A stretch of 64,000 nt of DNA from Lacipirellula parvula. Its GTDB lineage: Bacteria; Planctomycetota; Planctomycetia; Pirellulales; Lacipirellulaceae. The position numbers were made by a program, and so were the translations under genes. Below are positions 46,052-53,543 of this stretch, one piece after another; positions within the stretch are counted from its first letter, which is position 1, and the number at the start of each line of letters is the position of its first letter. Where the stretch lies: contig NZ_AP021861.1 of assembly GCF_009177095.1 (NCBI RefSeq), forward strand, positions 2,834,501-2,898,500, in the 5' to 3' direction. The notes below the pieces were generated by a model, which did no database searches, was not told the DNA's origin, and was given only the letters and a program-made list of their open reading frames with translations.

Positions 46052-47252
46052 AGCGGCTCGACCAGAGATTGAGCCAACGCCGACTCTTGCCGTCTCCGGC
46101 TCCTTCGTCGTCGCTCTTCTTGCCGCACAGCGAGTCGGCCAACTGCCCGATCGATTGCGTGATCGCAGCCTTCGGAGCGTGCTGCAGCAGCGGCACGCCG
46201 TTGTTGCGCACCTCGACCATCACGCGGTAGTCGTTCGGGATTTGCCAATAAACGTCGCGGCCGATCGTATCGCGGGCCTTCTTCAGGCTGATCTGGCCCG
46301 AGTCCTGGCCGTAGCGGTTGACGATCACCTTCGTCTTCGAACGCAGGCCTTCGTCTTCGTCGAAAGTCATCAGCAAACGGACGACGTTTCGCAAGCAGGG
46401 CAGGTCGAGCTGCGTCAACATCAGCACGTCGTCGGCCGTGCGGAGCGCGAGCATATCGAGTTCGCTGAAACTCTTCGACGTGTCGATCACCATGTGGGTG
46501 AACGACGTTTTCAGCAGGCCGAGCACCCGCTGCAGTTTGTCGGGCGTGATCTGTTTGATCTCGTCGAGCTGCATCGGCCGCGGCAGCAAATGGACGCCCG
46601 TCGAATGGACGGTCAGCGATTTGCGGAGCAGCGTCAGGTCGAGGCGCTCGACGTTCTGAGCGATGTCGGCGAGCGTATATTCGGGGATCGTGTCGAGGAA
46701 GACGTCGTCGTCGCCCAGGGCCACGTCGAGATCCACCAAAACGACGGAGTTGGCGGGATCCGCAGCTAGGGCACACGCCAGATTGACGGCGACGCTCGAT
46801 GAACCCACGCCCCCCGTCGCGCCGGCGACGGCGAATACCTGGCAACCATCCTTCGCGGTGGGCGAGGCGTTGCCGCTCGATTGCCGCTTCACGCGCTGCA
46901 GCGCGGCCGAAAGATCTTCGGTCCGCAATGGTTCCGTGAGAAACTCTTTGGCGCCGGCCCGCATCGATTCGAGAATCAAGCGGCCGTCGGTCGAGCTGCT
47001 GGAAACGAGGATCGAGCAATTCGGCGATTTGGCGAGCGTTTCTTGGATCAGTTTCACCGCCCGCGGCGGGTCGCTGTCCATGGCGATGAAGCCGATGTCG
47101 GGCTTCGTTTGTTCAACGACGTCGACGAAAAAGGCGTACCGCGAGCACTCCGCCTCTAACCAGACGGTTTCCAACCCCAAGAGAACCGATTTAAGGTTCT
47201 CGCGTGAGGCGTCGTTCGGGTCGACGATCGCTATCCGCAGTACGTTTGCCAT
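46047..47252 (-). CDS. cpaE: CpaE/TadZ-like ATPase homologue of the Tad pilus
   Basis: This 401-residue protein has an N-terminal receiver-like domain (about 5-120, RIAIVDPNDASRENL) and a MinD/ParA-like domain from about 135. CpaE/TadZ positions the pilus machine at its cellular site. The P-loop reads AGATGGVGSSSVAVN: the usual Walker A lysines are replaced by Ser, as in atypical TadZ proteins, so ATP hydrolysis may be weak or absent. VVLVDLDVALGDD and HMVIDTSK mark the other MinD-like strands. It lies between cpaC and cpaF. Confidence 0.9.
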   Translation of the reverse strand: MANVLRIAIVDPNDASRENLKSVLLGLETVWLEAECSRYAFFVDVVEQTKPDIGFIAMDSDPPRAVKLIQETLAKSPNCSILVSSSSTDGRLILESMRAGAKEFLTEPLRTEDLSAALQRVKRQSSGNASPTAKDGCQVFAVAGATGGVGSSSVAVNLACALAADPANSVVLVDLDVALGDDDVFLDTIPEYTLADIAQNVERLDLTLLRKSLTVHSTGVHLLPRPMQLDEIKQITPDKLQRVLGLLKTSFTHMVIDTSKSFSELDMLALRTADDVLMLTQLDLPCLRNVVRLLMTFDEDEGLRSKTKVIVNRYGQDSGQISLKKARDTIGRDVYWQIPNDYRVMVEVRNNGVPLLQHAPKAAITQSIGQLADSLCGKKSDDEGAGDGKSRRWLNLWSSRS

Positions 47253-47372
47253 GCCCAGTTGCTGACTAGGGTCATTGCTCGACGGCTCCCACTCACACGG
47301 CAGTTGGCCGGAGCGGAATCGACTATCGAGTCGGTGACCTGCTTGGAGCCCTTCTCTCCGAGCAAAATTAGC

Positions 47373-49148
47373 TTATTTCTGCACGTCGTAGCCGATCGGC
47401 CCAATCAATCCCGGAGTACTTGTCGCTCGAGCCGACGTTTGCCGAACCTGGTTCGGTTGGCGCTGATTAACCGGGCTGTAGTGGGCCGCTGGCGCCGCCC
47501 GGAACTGCGGCCCTTGGATGCTCGCCGCCGGGTCGGGTAGCGTAGCAGGGGCAAGTTCCGGTTGTAAGGGCTGTATCGGCATGCCGCCGGAAGGCACGGC
47601 CTGAATTGGGCCCTGGTAGATCTCGCCTTCGTACTGCGGTCCAGCGTTTTGGTAGTTTTGGCCACGATAGACTTGGTTCGGAGCCATTCCGCCGCCGTCG
47701 GACGCCATCGCTGGGCCGCCCCCGGAGCCACCGCACGGACCGAAGCCATTCATGTTGCAATCGAGGCCCGGAGCGTTGCAGTAGCAGGGATCGCTCGCTC
47801 CGCATGGACCGCAGGCCGGAACTTCGAGCATGCCTTTGCAATAGAGTTCGCCGCCGGACGGAGACATCGTTTCCATGCCCGGTCCGCACAGCGGGACTTC
47901 GTGCGGATCCATCGCTTCCGCGAACTCAGGAGTGACAAGGATCAAGAGTTCGATTTCTTCGACCTCTTCTTTCACCTTACGGAACGCTGCACCGACGACC
48001 GGGACGTCCATCAAGTAGGGCAGGCCGCGGCGTTGGGCTTTGACGCGCGTCTGCTTCAGACCGGCCAAGGCCAGCGTTTGTCCTGCCTGCATTTCGACGC
48101 CGGTGTCGACGTAGCTGACCTTCGTCCGGAACAGTTCATTTCCGAGCGGCACCGTATTGTCGATCTCGCTGATCTTCGGGCGGACTTCGAGCCTGATTCG
48201 GCCGTTGCCCATGACGATTGGCAAAAAGTCGACTTGCGTACCGAAGTCTTCCGACTGGACGGTGCTGCCAGAGATGCCGTTGTTGATTTGGAAGAAGATT
48301 TCACCGCCCGCGTTGAAGGCGGCAGGACGACCGCTCACCGTCACCAGCGTTGGATTGGCGAGCGTCTTCACCAAGTTGTCTTGCTGCAACGCTTCCAGCG
48401 TTCCAAGGAACTGCGTGTTGCCGTTGACGATGTCAAACGTCACGGTGGAACTTGGCGCGACGAAGGTCTGTCCGCTGCGGTTGATCGAGGTCAGCACGCC
48501 CGACGCCGTTTGCGTCAGGAAGCCGCCCGTGCTACTCAGGTCGAAGTCGAAGCCCAAGCTGCGGAGCTTGGTGCGGTTGACTTCCATGATCTTCACCTTC
48601 AGCAAGATCTGCTGAGCTCCCCCGACGGTGATGTTGTTGACGACCTTCGGGGCGTAGTCTTCCGCAAGTTGCCGAATCGTGCTGACGATTTCCGGCCGAT
48701 CGACCTGACCTTCCAGCACCAGGCTGTTAGTCAGACGAATCACCCGCACCGACGACGATGGAAACATCCGCTGCAAGTTCACCTCAAGCTCGCGAACATC
48801 GCCGAAAATCAGCAAGTCGACGGTGTAAATCTCGCCGTTCTCGTCCCACAGGTTGATCTGCGTCACGCCAGGCTTGCGCGCCGCGATCTGCACTTGCGTA
48901 TCGCTCACGGGCGTGGCGGTCACCAGATCGGGATTGTTGACGACGATTCGCGGGATCCGCGTCCCCAGCGTCAGAATCTGGCTGGTGTTAACCGTCATCT
49001 CCAGCCGCTCGTTGGCCTGCGACAAGTTGCGCACTACCGAGGCGCCTTGCTGAGCAAACGCGGGCCCCGCGAGCGTCGTGTTCGTCAACAACGCCACTGC
49101 CATGACGAGTCGAATGCCAGAACGGCGTGAGAAACGAGTTAAGTACAT
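47373..49148 (-). CDS. cpaC: Tad secretin CpaC/RcpA with Cys-rich C-terminal extension
   Basis: This 591-residue outer-membrane secretin is the pilus exit pore. A signal peptide spans 1-32. An N0/BON-like part (about 45-185) contains RIPRIVVNNPDLVTATPVS. The secretin core at about 190-415 carries LANPTLVTVSGRPAAFNAGGE and VPVVGAAFRKVKEEVEEIELLILVTPE. After residue 420 comes a non-standard tail. It has eight Cys within about 50 residues (CGPCGASDPCYCNAPG near the middle), then Gly/Pro/Gln/Tyr-rich low complexity to the end. The extension is not part of the secretin fold and may be surface-exposed or disulfide-bonded. Confidence 0.92.
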   Translation of the reverse strand: MYLTRFSRRSGIRLVMAVALLTNTTLAGPAFAQQGASVVRNLSQANERLEMTVNTSQILTLGTRIPRIVVNNPDLVTATPVSDTQVQIAARKPGVTQINLWDENGEIYTVDLLIFGDVRELEVNLQRMFPSSSVRVIRLTNSLVLEGQVDRPEIVSTIRQLAEDYAPKVVNNITVGGAQQILLKVKIMEVNRTKLRSLGFDFDLSSTGGFLTQTASGVLTSINRSGQTFVAPSSTVTFDIVNGNTQFLGTLEALQQDNLVKTLANPTLVTVSGRPAAFNAGGEIFFQINNGISGSTVQSEDFGTQVDFLPIVMGNGRIRLEVRPKISEIDNTVPLGNELFRTKVSYVDTGVEMQAGQTLALAGLKQTRVKAQRRGLPYLMDVPVVGAAFRKVKEEVEEIELLILVTPEFAEAMDPHEVPLCGPGMETMSPSGGELYCKGMLEVPACGPCGASDPCYCNAPGLDCNMNGFGPCGGSGGGPAMASDGGGMAPNQVYRGQNYQNAGPQYEGEIYQGPIQAVPSGGMPIQPLQPELAPATLPDPAASIQGPQFRAAPAAHYSPVNQRQPNQVRQTSARATSTPGLIGPIGYDVQK

Positions 49149-49291
49149 CCGTGTACATCCTTCGCAGGTGGAGGGCAGGGGAGCGAGAATCCGCTCCTCC
49201 CGACCCCGGCTCCGGAACGTCCTTGTTCCGCAGGATTTGTCGATCTAGCTCTGGCCGGCCGGGCGTCGCAGCGACGACGCGCCATGCCGGG

Positions 49292-50389
49292 CTACTTACT
49301 CAATTTCAGATCAATCGGGAAACCAGCCGGCGTCGATGCATCGCCGGTATCGGTCGACACGGGAGCCGGAGCAGGCGCCGGTGCGGCTGGCGCGGTCGCG
49401 AACGGACCCGCTACCGGTAACGGCAACGTCGTCTCAGGCGTGTTCGTCTCGCTGATCGGATCGCCGTTCTCCGAGAACTGCACGGTCGAGATTTCGTTCG
49501 GGTAGATGATCTTCATCTGGAACTGCGGCTTCTTCGGTTGCGGGTTCGAAGCCGCGGCCGCCGCCGCGCTGCTCAGCGCCTGCTGCATCAGCGATTGGAA
49601 ACCAGACATCGCGCCGTCGGACGGTTCTTCCGTCGCGGCGGCGTTTTGTTCGTTCTCACGATTGTTCGTGGTGCTGCGGCCGAATAGCTCGTCGGCGCCT
49701 TGCTCGGAGTCCTCGACGACGGCGTCGTCGTCAGGATTGCGCGGGATGAGGCTGATTTCGCCCATGTTCTCCGCGAGGTTAATCCGGTTTGCCTGGGCCG
49801 GCGTCACGATCAGCGAGACTGTCTTCGCGACGTTGCGGGCTTCTTCGCCGTCGGTCGATTTGTCGATGGTTTGGTCGACCGCGTAGACGCGGATGTTCTG
49901 CAAGAAAATCTTCGTAAAGGGGCTGGCGATCCCGTGTTCGGGGTTCGCTCGCACGAAGATCTGCACGTCAACGCGATCGCCAGGGCTGAGCAAACCGGCG
50001 GCGCTCTTGCGCGCATCGACCTGAATTGTCTTCAGCCGCATGCCGGCCGGCACGCCTTGGATCGGATCGCTGCGCTGCCCCTTGGCCAGCAACTTGTTGT
50101 CCAGCAGGGGTTCGCCCTGGTAGATATTGCTGCGCGGACGACGATCTTCGAGCTCTTCCCACTTGGAAATCGCGCCGAGCGGAACCTTGTCCTTCGGCCA
50201 TTCCTCAAGGGCGACCATCTTCTCCGTCAGCGGGTCGCCGACGTTGACGTTCTTGAGAGCGACGTAGATCGGCGCCGTTTCCACAGCCGCCGGGCGATTG
50301 CTGCCGTCGAGAACCTGGCTAATGCCAATCGACGCAACCAGGCCGCAGCCTAGCGCAAGCGCAAGCAGAATTAATGATTTCGGACGCAT
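49292..50389 (-). CDS. cpaB: Flp pilus assembly protein CpaB/RcpC
   Basis: This 365-residue protein has an N-terminal membrane anchor (SLILLALALGCGLVASIGI). A SAF-type domain is near 40-105 (YVALKNVNVGDPLTEKMV). The RcpC/CpaB domain is at 110-215 (LKTIQVDARKSAAGLLSPGDRVDVQIF and SLIVTPAQANRINLAENMGEISLIPRNPDD). A long disordered Ala/Pro/Gln-rich C-terminus follows. It modulates the pilus secretin region. Two ATG codons are adjacent at 50392 and 50389; the AGGGGGG ribosome site is only one base from the first, so the second is preferred. Confidence 0.9.
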   Translation of the reverse strand: MRPKSLILLALALGCGLVASIGISQVLDGSNRPAAVETAPIYVALKNVNVGDPLTEKMVALEEWPKDKVPLGAISKWEELEDRRPRSNIYQGEPLLDNKLLAKGQRSDPIQGVPAGMRLKTIQVDARKSAAGLLSPGDRVDVQIFVRANPEHGIASPFTKIFLQNIRVYAVDQTIDKSTDGEEARNVAKTVSLIVTPAQANRINLAENMGEISLIPRNPDDDAVVEDSEQGADELFGRSTTNNRENEQNAAATEEPSDGAMSGFQSLMQQALSSAAAAAASNPQPKKPQFQMKIIYPNEISTVQFSENGDPISETNTPETTLPLPVAGPFATAPAAPAPAPAPVSTDTGDASTPAGFPIDLKLSK

Positions 50390-50571
50390 CATACCCCCCT
50401 GGCATGAAGCGATAGACGTTCACCGGCAATGCGCCGGCTTACAATCCGCGCCTCGTCGTTGTTTTCGGCGCCCTCGTCACAATCGGTTCAATCTAAACTT
50501 CCGACAAAGGCCGAATCGCCGAGTGCTAGCGGCGATCCAGGCCTTGTTCGGTCGTTTCGTTGAGTCGTTAC

Positions 50572-51147
50572 CTAGACCAGCATCCCGGCCCACGCGAAGT
50601 AGGCGATCGAGCCGATGGCCATCGGAATTCCATAAGGCAGCAGGAACATCCGCGGCTTTCGCTCGGCGGCGATGGTCGCCAGCTGCTCAGGGTCTTTGAT
50701 CGTGGTGAATTCGTTAAGGATCGAGAAGAACTGAGTGCGGTGCTTCTGCCAGGCGCCTTGCGACAGCACCATGCCGACGGCGATCACGCCGCCGACGATA
50801 GCGGACACAGCGAAGGCGTACAGGGCGACGGTGGCGCCCAACCAGGCGCCAACGCCAGCCATCAGTTTCACGTCCCCTGCGCCCATGCCGCCAACGGCGT
50901 AAGCAGGCAGCAACACGGCCAAGCCGACCGCCGTACCGCCGAGGCTGTAGAGCAACCCTTCCCAGCCGGCGTACGGCGAGAAGAACGTGCCGTAAATCCA
51001 GCCCGAGGCAATCATCGGGAAGGTGATCCAGTTCGGCACCTTGAGCTCTCTGCCGTCGATGATAGCGGCGACGACGAGCGTAATCGTGACGACCCAGCAG
51101 GCCCAGTTTTCAGCCAAGCGAGAGCCAAGTTCCTGATAATCGGACAT
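50572..51147 (-). CDS. cpaA: A24-family prepilin peptidase (TadV/CpaA type)
   Basis: This 191-residue integral membrane aspartic protease cleaves Flp prepilins at the Gly before the hydrophobic helix. The two catalytic Asp are visible in AAIIDGRELKVPNW and GGMGAGDVKLMAG. Most of the protein is hydrophobic, except a soluble segment near 128-165 rich in charged residues. It is short and lacks the N-methyltransferase domain, as usual for Tad peptidases. It follows the 36-residue membrane protein by 45 bases. Confidence 0.93.
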   Translation of the reverse strand: MSDYQELGSRLAENWACWVVTITLVVAAIIDGRELKVPNWITFPMIASGWIYGTFFSPYAGWEGLLYSLGGTAVGLAVLLPAYAVGGMGAGDVKLMAGVGAWLGATVALYAFAVSAIVGGVIAVGMVLSQGAWQKHRTQFFSILNEFTTIKDPEQLATIAAERKPRMFLLPYGIPMAIGSIAYFAWAGMLV

Positions 51148-51192
51148 GTCGGACTTCCCTATCAGTGCTGCGGAATGATTCGGATTGTTGTC

Positions 51193-51303
51193 TTACCAGC
51201 GCGGCGTGAACATCACCGCGGCGAACGCGGTGAACGCTGCGAAACCGTAGCATGCCAATTGAACCGCGCTGCGAACGACGTCTTCGGGCAACAAGCTGAA
51301 CAT
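51193..51303 (-). CDS. 36-residue membrane protein at head of the tad operon
   Basis: A short complete frame begins MFSLLPEDVVRSAVQLAC and ends AAVMFTPRW. It has one hydrophobic helix of about 20 residues (SAVQLACYGFAAFTAFAAVM), flanked by an acidic amphipathic N-terminus and a basic C-terminus. A good GGAG lies 8 bases before the ATG. It sits after the flp terminator and before the prepilin peptidase gene, so it is probably the first gene of the tad machine transcript. I do not recognise a family. It may be a small pilus subunit or an assembly factor. Confidence 0.65.
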   Translation of the reverse strand: MFSLLPEDVVRSAVQLACYGFAAFTAFAAVMFTPRW

Positions 51304-51465
51304 GGCAGAAACTCCGGAATCAGCGATTCAAACGTCCTCAGCCGACAAGGAGAGGGCGCGCCGCTATACAAACCTAGCTCATAAAAACGGCAGGCGTTCC
51401 GGCTGCGCGCCGCCGGGGAAAATCAAAATCACTCCAAAAAAACCAGCCAATTTGGCCGCGCGCAG

Positions 51466-51501
51466 AAAAAACCTCTCGGAACGCCGGAGCGTTCCGAGAG
51501 G
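51466..51501 (-). terminator. Intrinsic terminator of flp
   Basis: A perfect 13-bp stem (CCTCTCGGAACGC and complement, 4-base loop) is followed on the minus strand by six U. It lies 47 bases past the flp stop and should separate pilin mRNA from the tad operon. Confidence 0.95.
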
Positions 51502-51547
51502 GTCGTTGACGCAACTGTGATCTTGGCGTCGTCAGACGCAGATCAGA

Positions 51548-51727
51548 TTAGGTGCCGCCAAGCTGAGTGGCGACCTTGTTGAACGTGGTGTTCGCGTTGC
51601 TGCCGATGGCGCCAATCGCCGTCAGACAGACGATCACGATGAGGGCCAGCATCACGGCGTATTCGACCGCGGTGGGGCCATCTTCCGACTTGAGGAAACG
51701 TTGTACCTTCAGAGCGAGATTCTTCAT
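51548..51727 (-). CDS. flp: Flp/Fap type IVb pilin
   Basis: This 59-residue Flp pilin begins MKNLALKVQRFLKSEDG. The prepilin cleavage motif is G/PTAVEYAVML with the conserved Glu5 and Tyr6 of Flp pilins, then the hydrophobic helix LALIVIVCLTAIGAIG and a short polar tail NTTFNKVATQLGGT. It is the major subunit of the Tad pilus. GGAGG lies 5 bases before the ATG. Its long leader carries a cyclic di-GMP riboswitch and other hairpins, and a strong terminator follows, so it is probably a single-gene transcript. Confidence 0.95.
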   Translation of the reverse strand: MKNLALKVQRFLKSEDGPTAVEYAVMLALIVIVCLTAIGAIGSNANTTFNKVATQLGGT

Positions 51728-51749
51728 AGCATCCTCCGATTCTCGAGCC

Positions 51750-51805
51750 GTCGACCTTTGAAGTCGACCGCGCTCTACTGGTTGTCGAGAGCCGTAACGC
51801 TCTCG
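51750..51805 (-). promoter_or_regulatory. Two hairpins in the flp leader next to the start
   Basis: CGAGAGC/GCTCTCG forms a 7-bp stem at 51786-51805 and GTCGAC/GTCGAC a 6-bp stem at 51750-51768, just upstream of the ribosome site at 51733-51737. They may serve as expression platform or stability elements. Confidence 0.5.
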
Positions 51806-51811
51806 GTGGTT

Positions 51812-51878
51812 GGTTTGGACAGTTGCCTCTGTTCGTCGCCGAACCTAGGAGCCTGCTTACGTTGCCCCCGTCCAAACC
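51812..51878 (-). ncRNA. Unidentified structured RNA element in the flp leader
   Basis: GGTTTGGAC and GTCCAAACC close a 67-base element with a 9-bp perfect helix. Inside, GTTCG-GCGA-CGAAC forms a hairpin with a GNRA tetraloop, and conserved-looking purine-rich strands join the helices. It lies between the riboswitch and the flp start. There is no U-run, so it is not a simple terminator. Confidence 0.5.
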
Positions 51879-51959
51879 GAAAAAAGTGAAACGATAAGTT
51901 TTCCTGCGTCACATCTCGGTGAACTCATTTCGTTGCGCCGCTGCTACGACGCGGATCCC

Positions 51960-52062
51960 TTCGGCGGCCGAGCTAACGTCAACTTGCTTTCGCAAGCCGC
52001 CGTCCTCTAGCTTTGCGTCCCGGCCTTGCGACCGGTTTGCCTTTATCGAGGATGAAAACGCA
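51960..52062 (-). ncRNA. Cyclic di-GMP-I (GEMM-I) riboswitch upstream of flp
   Basis: On the minus strand the core reads GGCAAACC, a 6-bp P2 stem CCGGTC-GCAA-GGCCGG with GNRA tetraloop, then GGGACGCAAAGC. This is the conserved GEMM-I signature (positions 52043 down to 52010). A P3-like hairpin follows, containing CTTGC-GAAA-GCAAG and closed by GCTA/TAGC. The outer P1 helix is not clear to me. It lies about 230 bases before the flp ATG, consistent with control of pilin synthesis by cyclic di-GMP. Whether it switches on or off is not readable. Confidence 0.85.
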
Positions 52063-52216
52063 GCAGGCTCGGCGTCATACGCCTCTTCGCCCGGCTTCGT
52101 CCAATGAAGCGTCCGGTGAACCCGGAACCCAAGAGAAGAGAGGTCATTCGCCGGCGAACGCCTGCTTGCATTCGCCTTCGAGTCGCCGCCGCTTGCACGG
52201 CTTTGACTCTGCATGA

Positions 52217-52244
52217 AACCTATGTCGAGTTCTCAGGGTGTCAA
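52217..52244 (-). promoter_or_regulatory. Candidate promoter for the riboswitch-flp transcript
   Basis: On the minus strand TTGACA (52244-52239) and TAGGTT (52222-52217) are 16 bases apart. This lies about 150 bases upstream of the riboswitch. The rest of the 749-base gap between flp and the PAP2 gene shows no gene. Confidence 0.4.
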
Positions 52245-52442
52245 AAGAAAATGCCCAGGATGCTCCCGATTTCAAACTCTTCCCTGTCGTTACAACCGGC
52301 CCCGCCGAACCAACCCGATCCAGCTACCTCAGAACCGCTATATCCTGAGCACGCGCGCCCCTCCGCGACCTAAGATTGGGGCGTTAGCGGGCCGCATGGC
52401 GGAACGATTGGCTGCGCTATCTACGCTATTTGATTGACGGTC

Positions 52443-52466
52443 GAGAGTAAGAGAGTAAGAGAGTAA
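52443..52466 (+). repeat. Three tandem copies of GAGAGTAA before the PAP2 gene
   Basis: There are three exact 8-base copies, ending 10 bases before the ATG at 52477. They contain the only purine-rich ribosome-site-like sequence, so copy number could affect translation. Confidence 0.75.
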
Positions 52467-52476
52467 GGGCGAAGTA

Positions 52477-53307
52477 ATGCTTGCGACGGCGTTGGCTGCG
52501 GCTGCAATGATCTGGGCGCTAGGCGTCCCGTTGCCCAACGTCTGGCTTCCGCTCGCGGCCAGCGCCTTGCTGTGGGCCGTCAGCTTGAAGTGGCAGCCGA
52601 ATTTACTACGCGGCCTCGCCACGTTAGTCGCGTTCTCCGTCTCTTTCACGCTACTGATGGAGGCCGCGGCGTTCGCCAAACTTCCTCTCGCCGACGGCAC
52701 GCTAGCATCAATCGACGCCGCGCTCGGGCTCAGTGCCCCAGGCTTGGTGGCTTGGGTCGCGAAGCATCCTTGGATTGCGCTGCTGATGAAGTGCGCATAC
52801 TTCTCGGTGATGCCCCAGACCTGCCTGCTGATTTTGATGAACGCCGAGAAGCCTGAACTATGGGTCTTCCTGCGGCGATTCTTTCTGGCGGCGCAGATTT
52901 CCCTCTGTCTCTTCTTTTTCTTCCCGGCAGAAGGCGTGGAGACATGCCTCTCGCCGCCCGTGATGGCGCGCTTTCACGCGCTCCGCGGCGGGGCGCCCCT
53001 CGATTGGCAGCAAGCCCAAGGGATTGTCACCTTTCCCAGCTTCCATGTGGCTTGGGGGCTGATCCTTCTCGCCTCGTTCTGGAATTCGCCGCTCCGCTGG
53101 CCAGCGGCGGTGCTCAACGGACTGATGATCGCCTCAACCGTGACCACGGGCGGGCATTACTTCATCGACGTCCCCGGCGGCGCTCTCGTCGGCCTCGTCG
53201 CCATCCTGCAACCGAGCACGGCCACTGCTCCCGGCGCCTGGGTGAGCGGCGTTTGGAAGCAATTGACGAGGCGAGTTGCGAAACTCCCTTCAGCCGGCAC
53301 TGGTTGA
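52477..53307 (+). CDS. PAP2-superfamily membrane phosphatase
   Basis: This 276-residue protein has about six hydrophobic helices. The later part of the phosphatase signature is clear: TFPSFHVAWGLILLASF, with the catalytic His of the SxH motif, and GGHYFIDVPGGALVGLVAI, the His/Asp motif 3. The N-terminal KxxxxxxRP motif is not obvious. This fits the PAP2_3/inositolphosphotransferase-like subgroup that handles lipid phosphates at the membrane. The substrate is unknown. A tandem GAGAGTAA repeat precedes the start. Confidence 0.83.
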   Translation: MLATALAAAAMIWALGVPLPNVWLPLAASALLWAVSLKWQPNLLRGLATLVAFSVSFTLLMEAAAFAKLPLADGTLASIDAALGLSAPGLVAWVAKHPWIALLMKCAYFSVMPQTCLLILMNAEKPELWVFLRRFFLAAQISLCLFFFFPAEGVETCLSPPVMARFHALRGGAPLDWQQAQGIVTFPSFHVAWGLILLASFWNSPLRWPAAVLNGLMIASTVTTGGHYFIDVPGGALVGLVAILQPSTATAPGAWVSGVWKQLTRRVAKLPSAGTG

Positions 53308-53543
53308 CGCTCCCTGCGACGATCGCCAGTCGTTGCTGCCATTGCTAGCGGCGTGTGCCGACTTTGATGTCTGGGCAACTCCTAGCAGTCTCGCAAAAAG
53401 CTGGGCAGCGACCTTCCGGTTCGTGTCGATACTGACGACGGTAACGCTTCCACGGCGGCTTCGCGCCGACGCAGCGCTATCCCGACTGCCTTCGAACACC
53501 TCGGCCGTTGGCCTCGCCACGTCCCGCTCCGCAGGATCGATCG

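Noticed and set aside
47649-49130. 493-codon open frame on the plus strand
   Set aside because: It is antisense to the cpaC secretin, which carries recognisable motifs. This frame has none.
51909-52214. 101-codon open frame on the minus strand upstream of flp
   Set aside because: It overlaps the conserved GEMM-I riboswitch core, so the sequence is constrained as RNA. The translation has no protein-like features.
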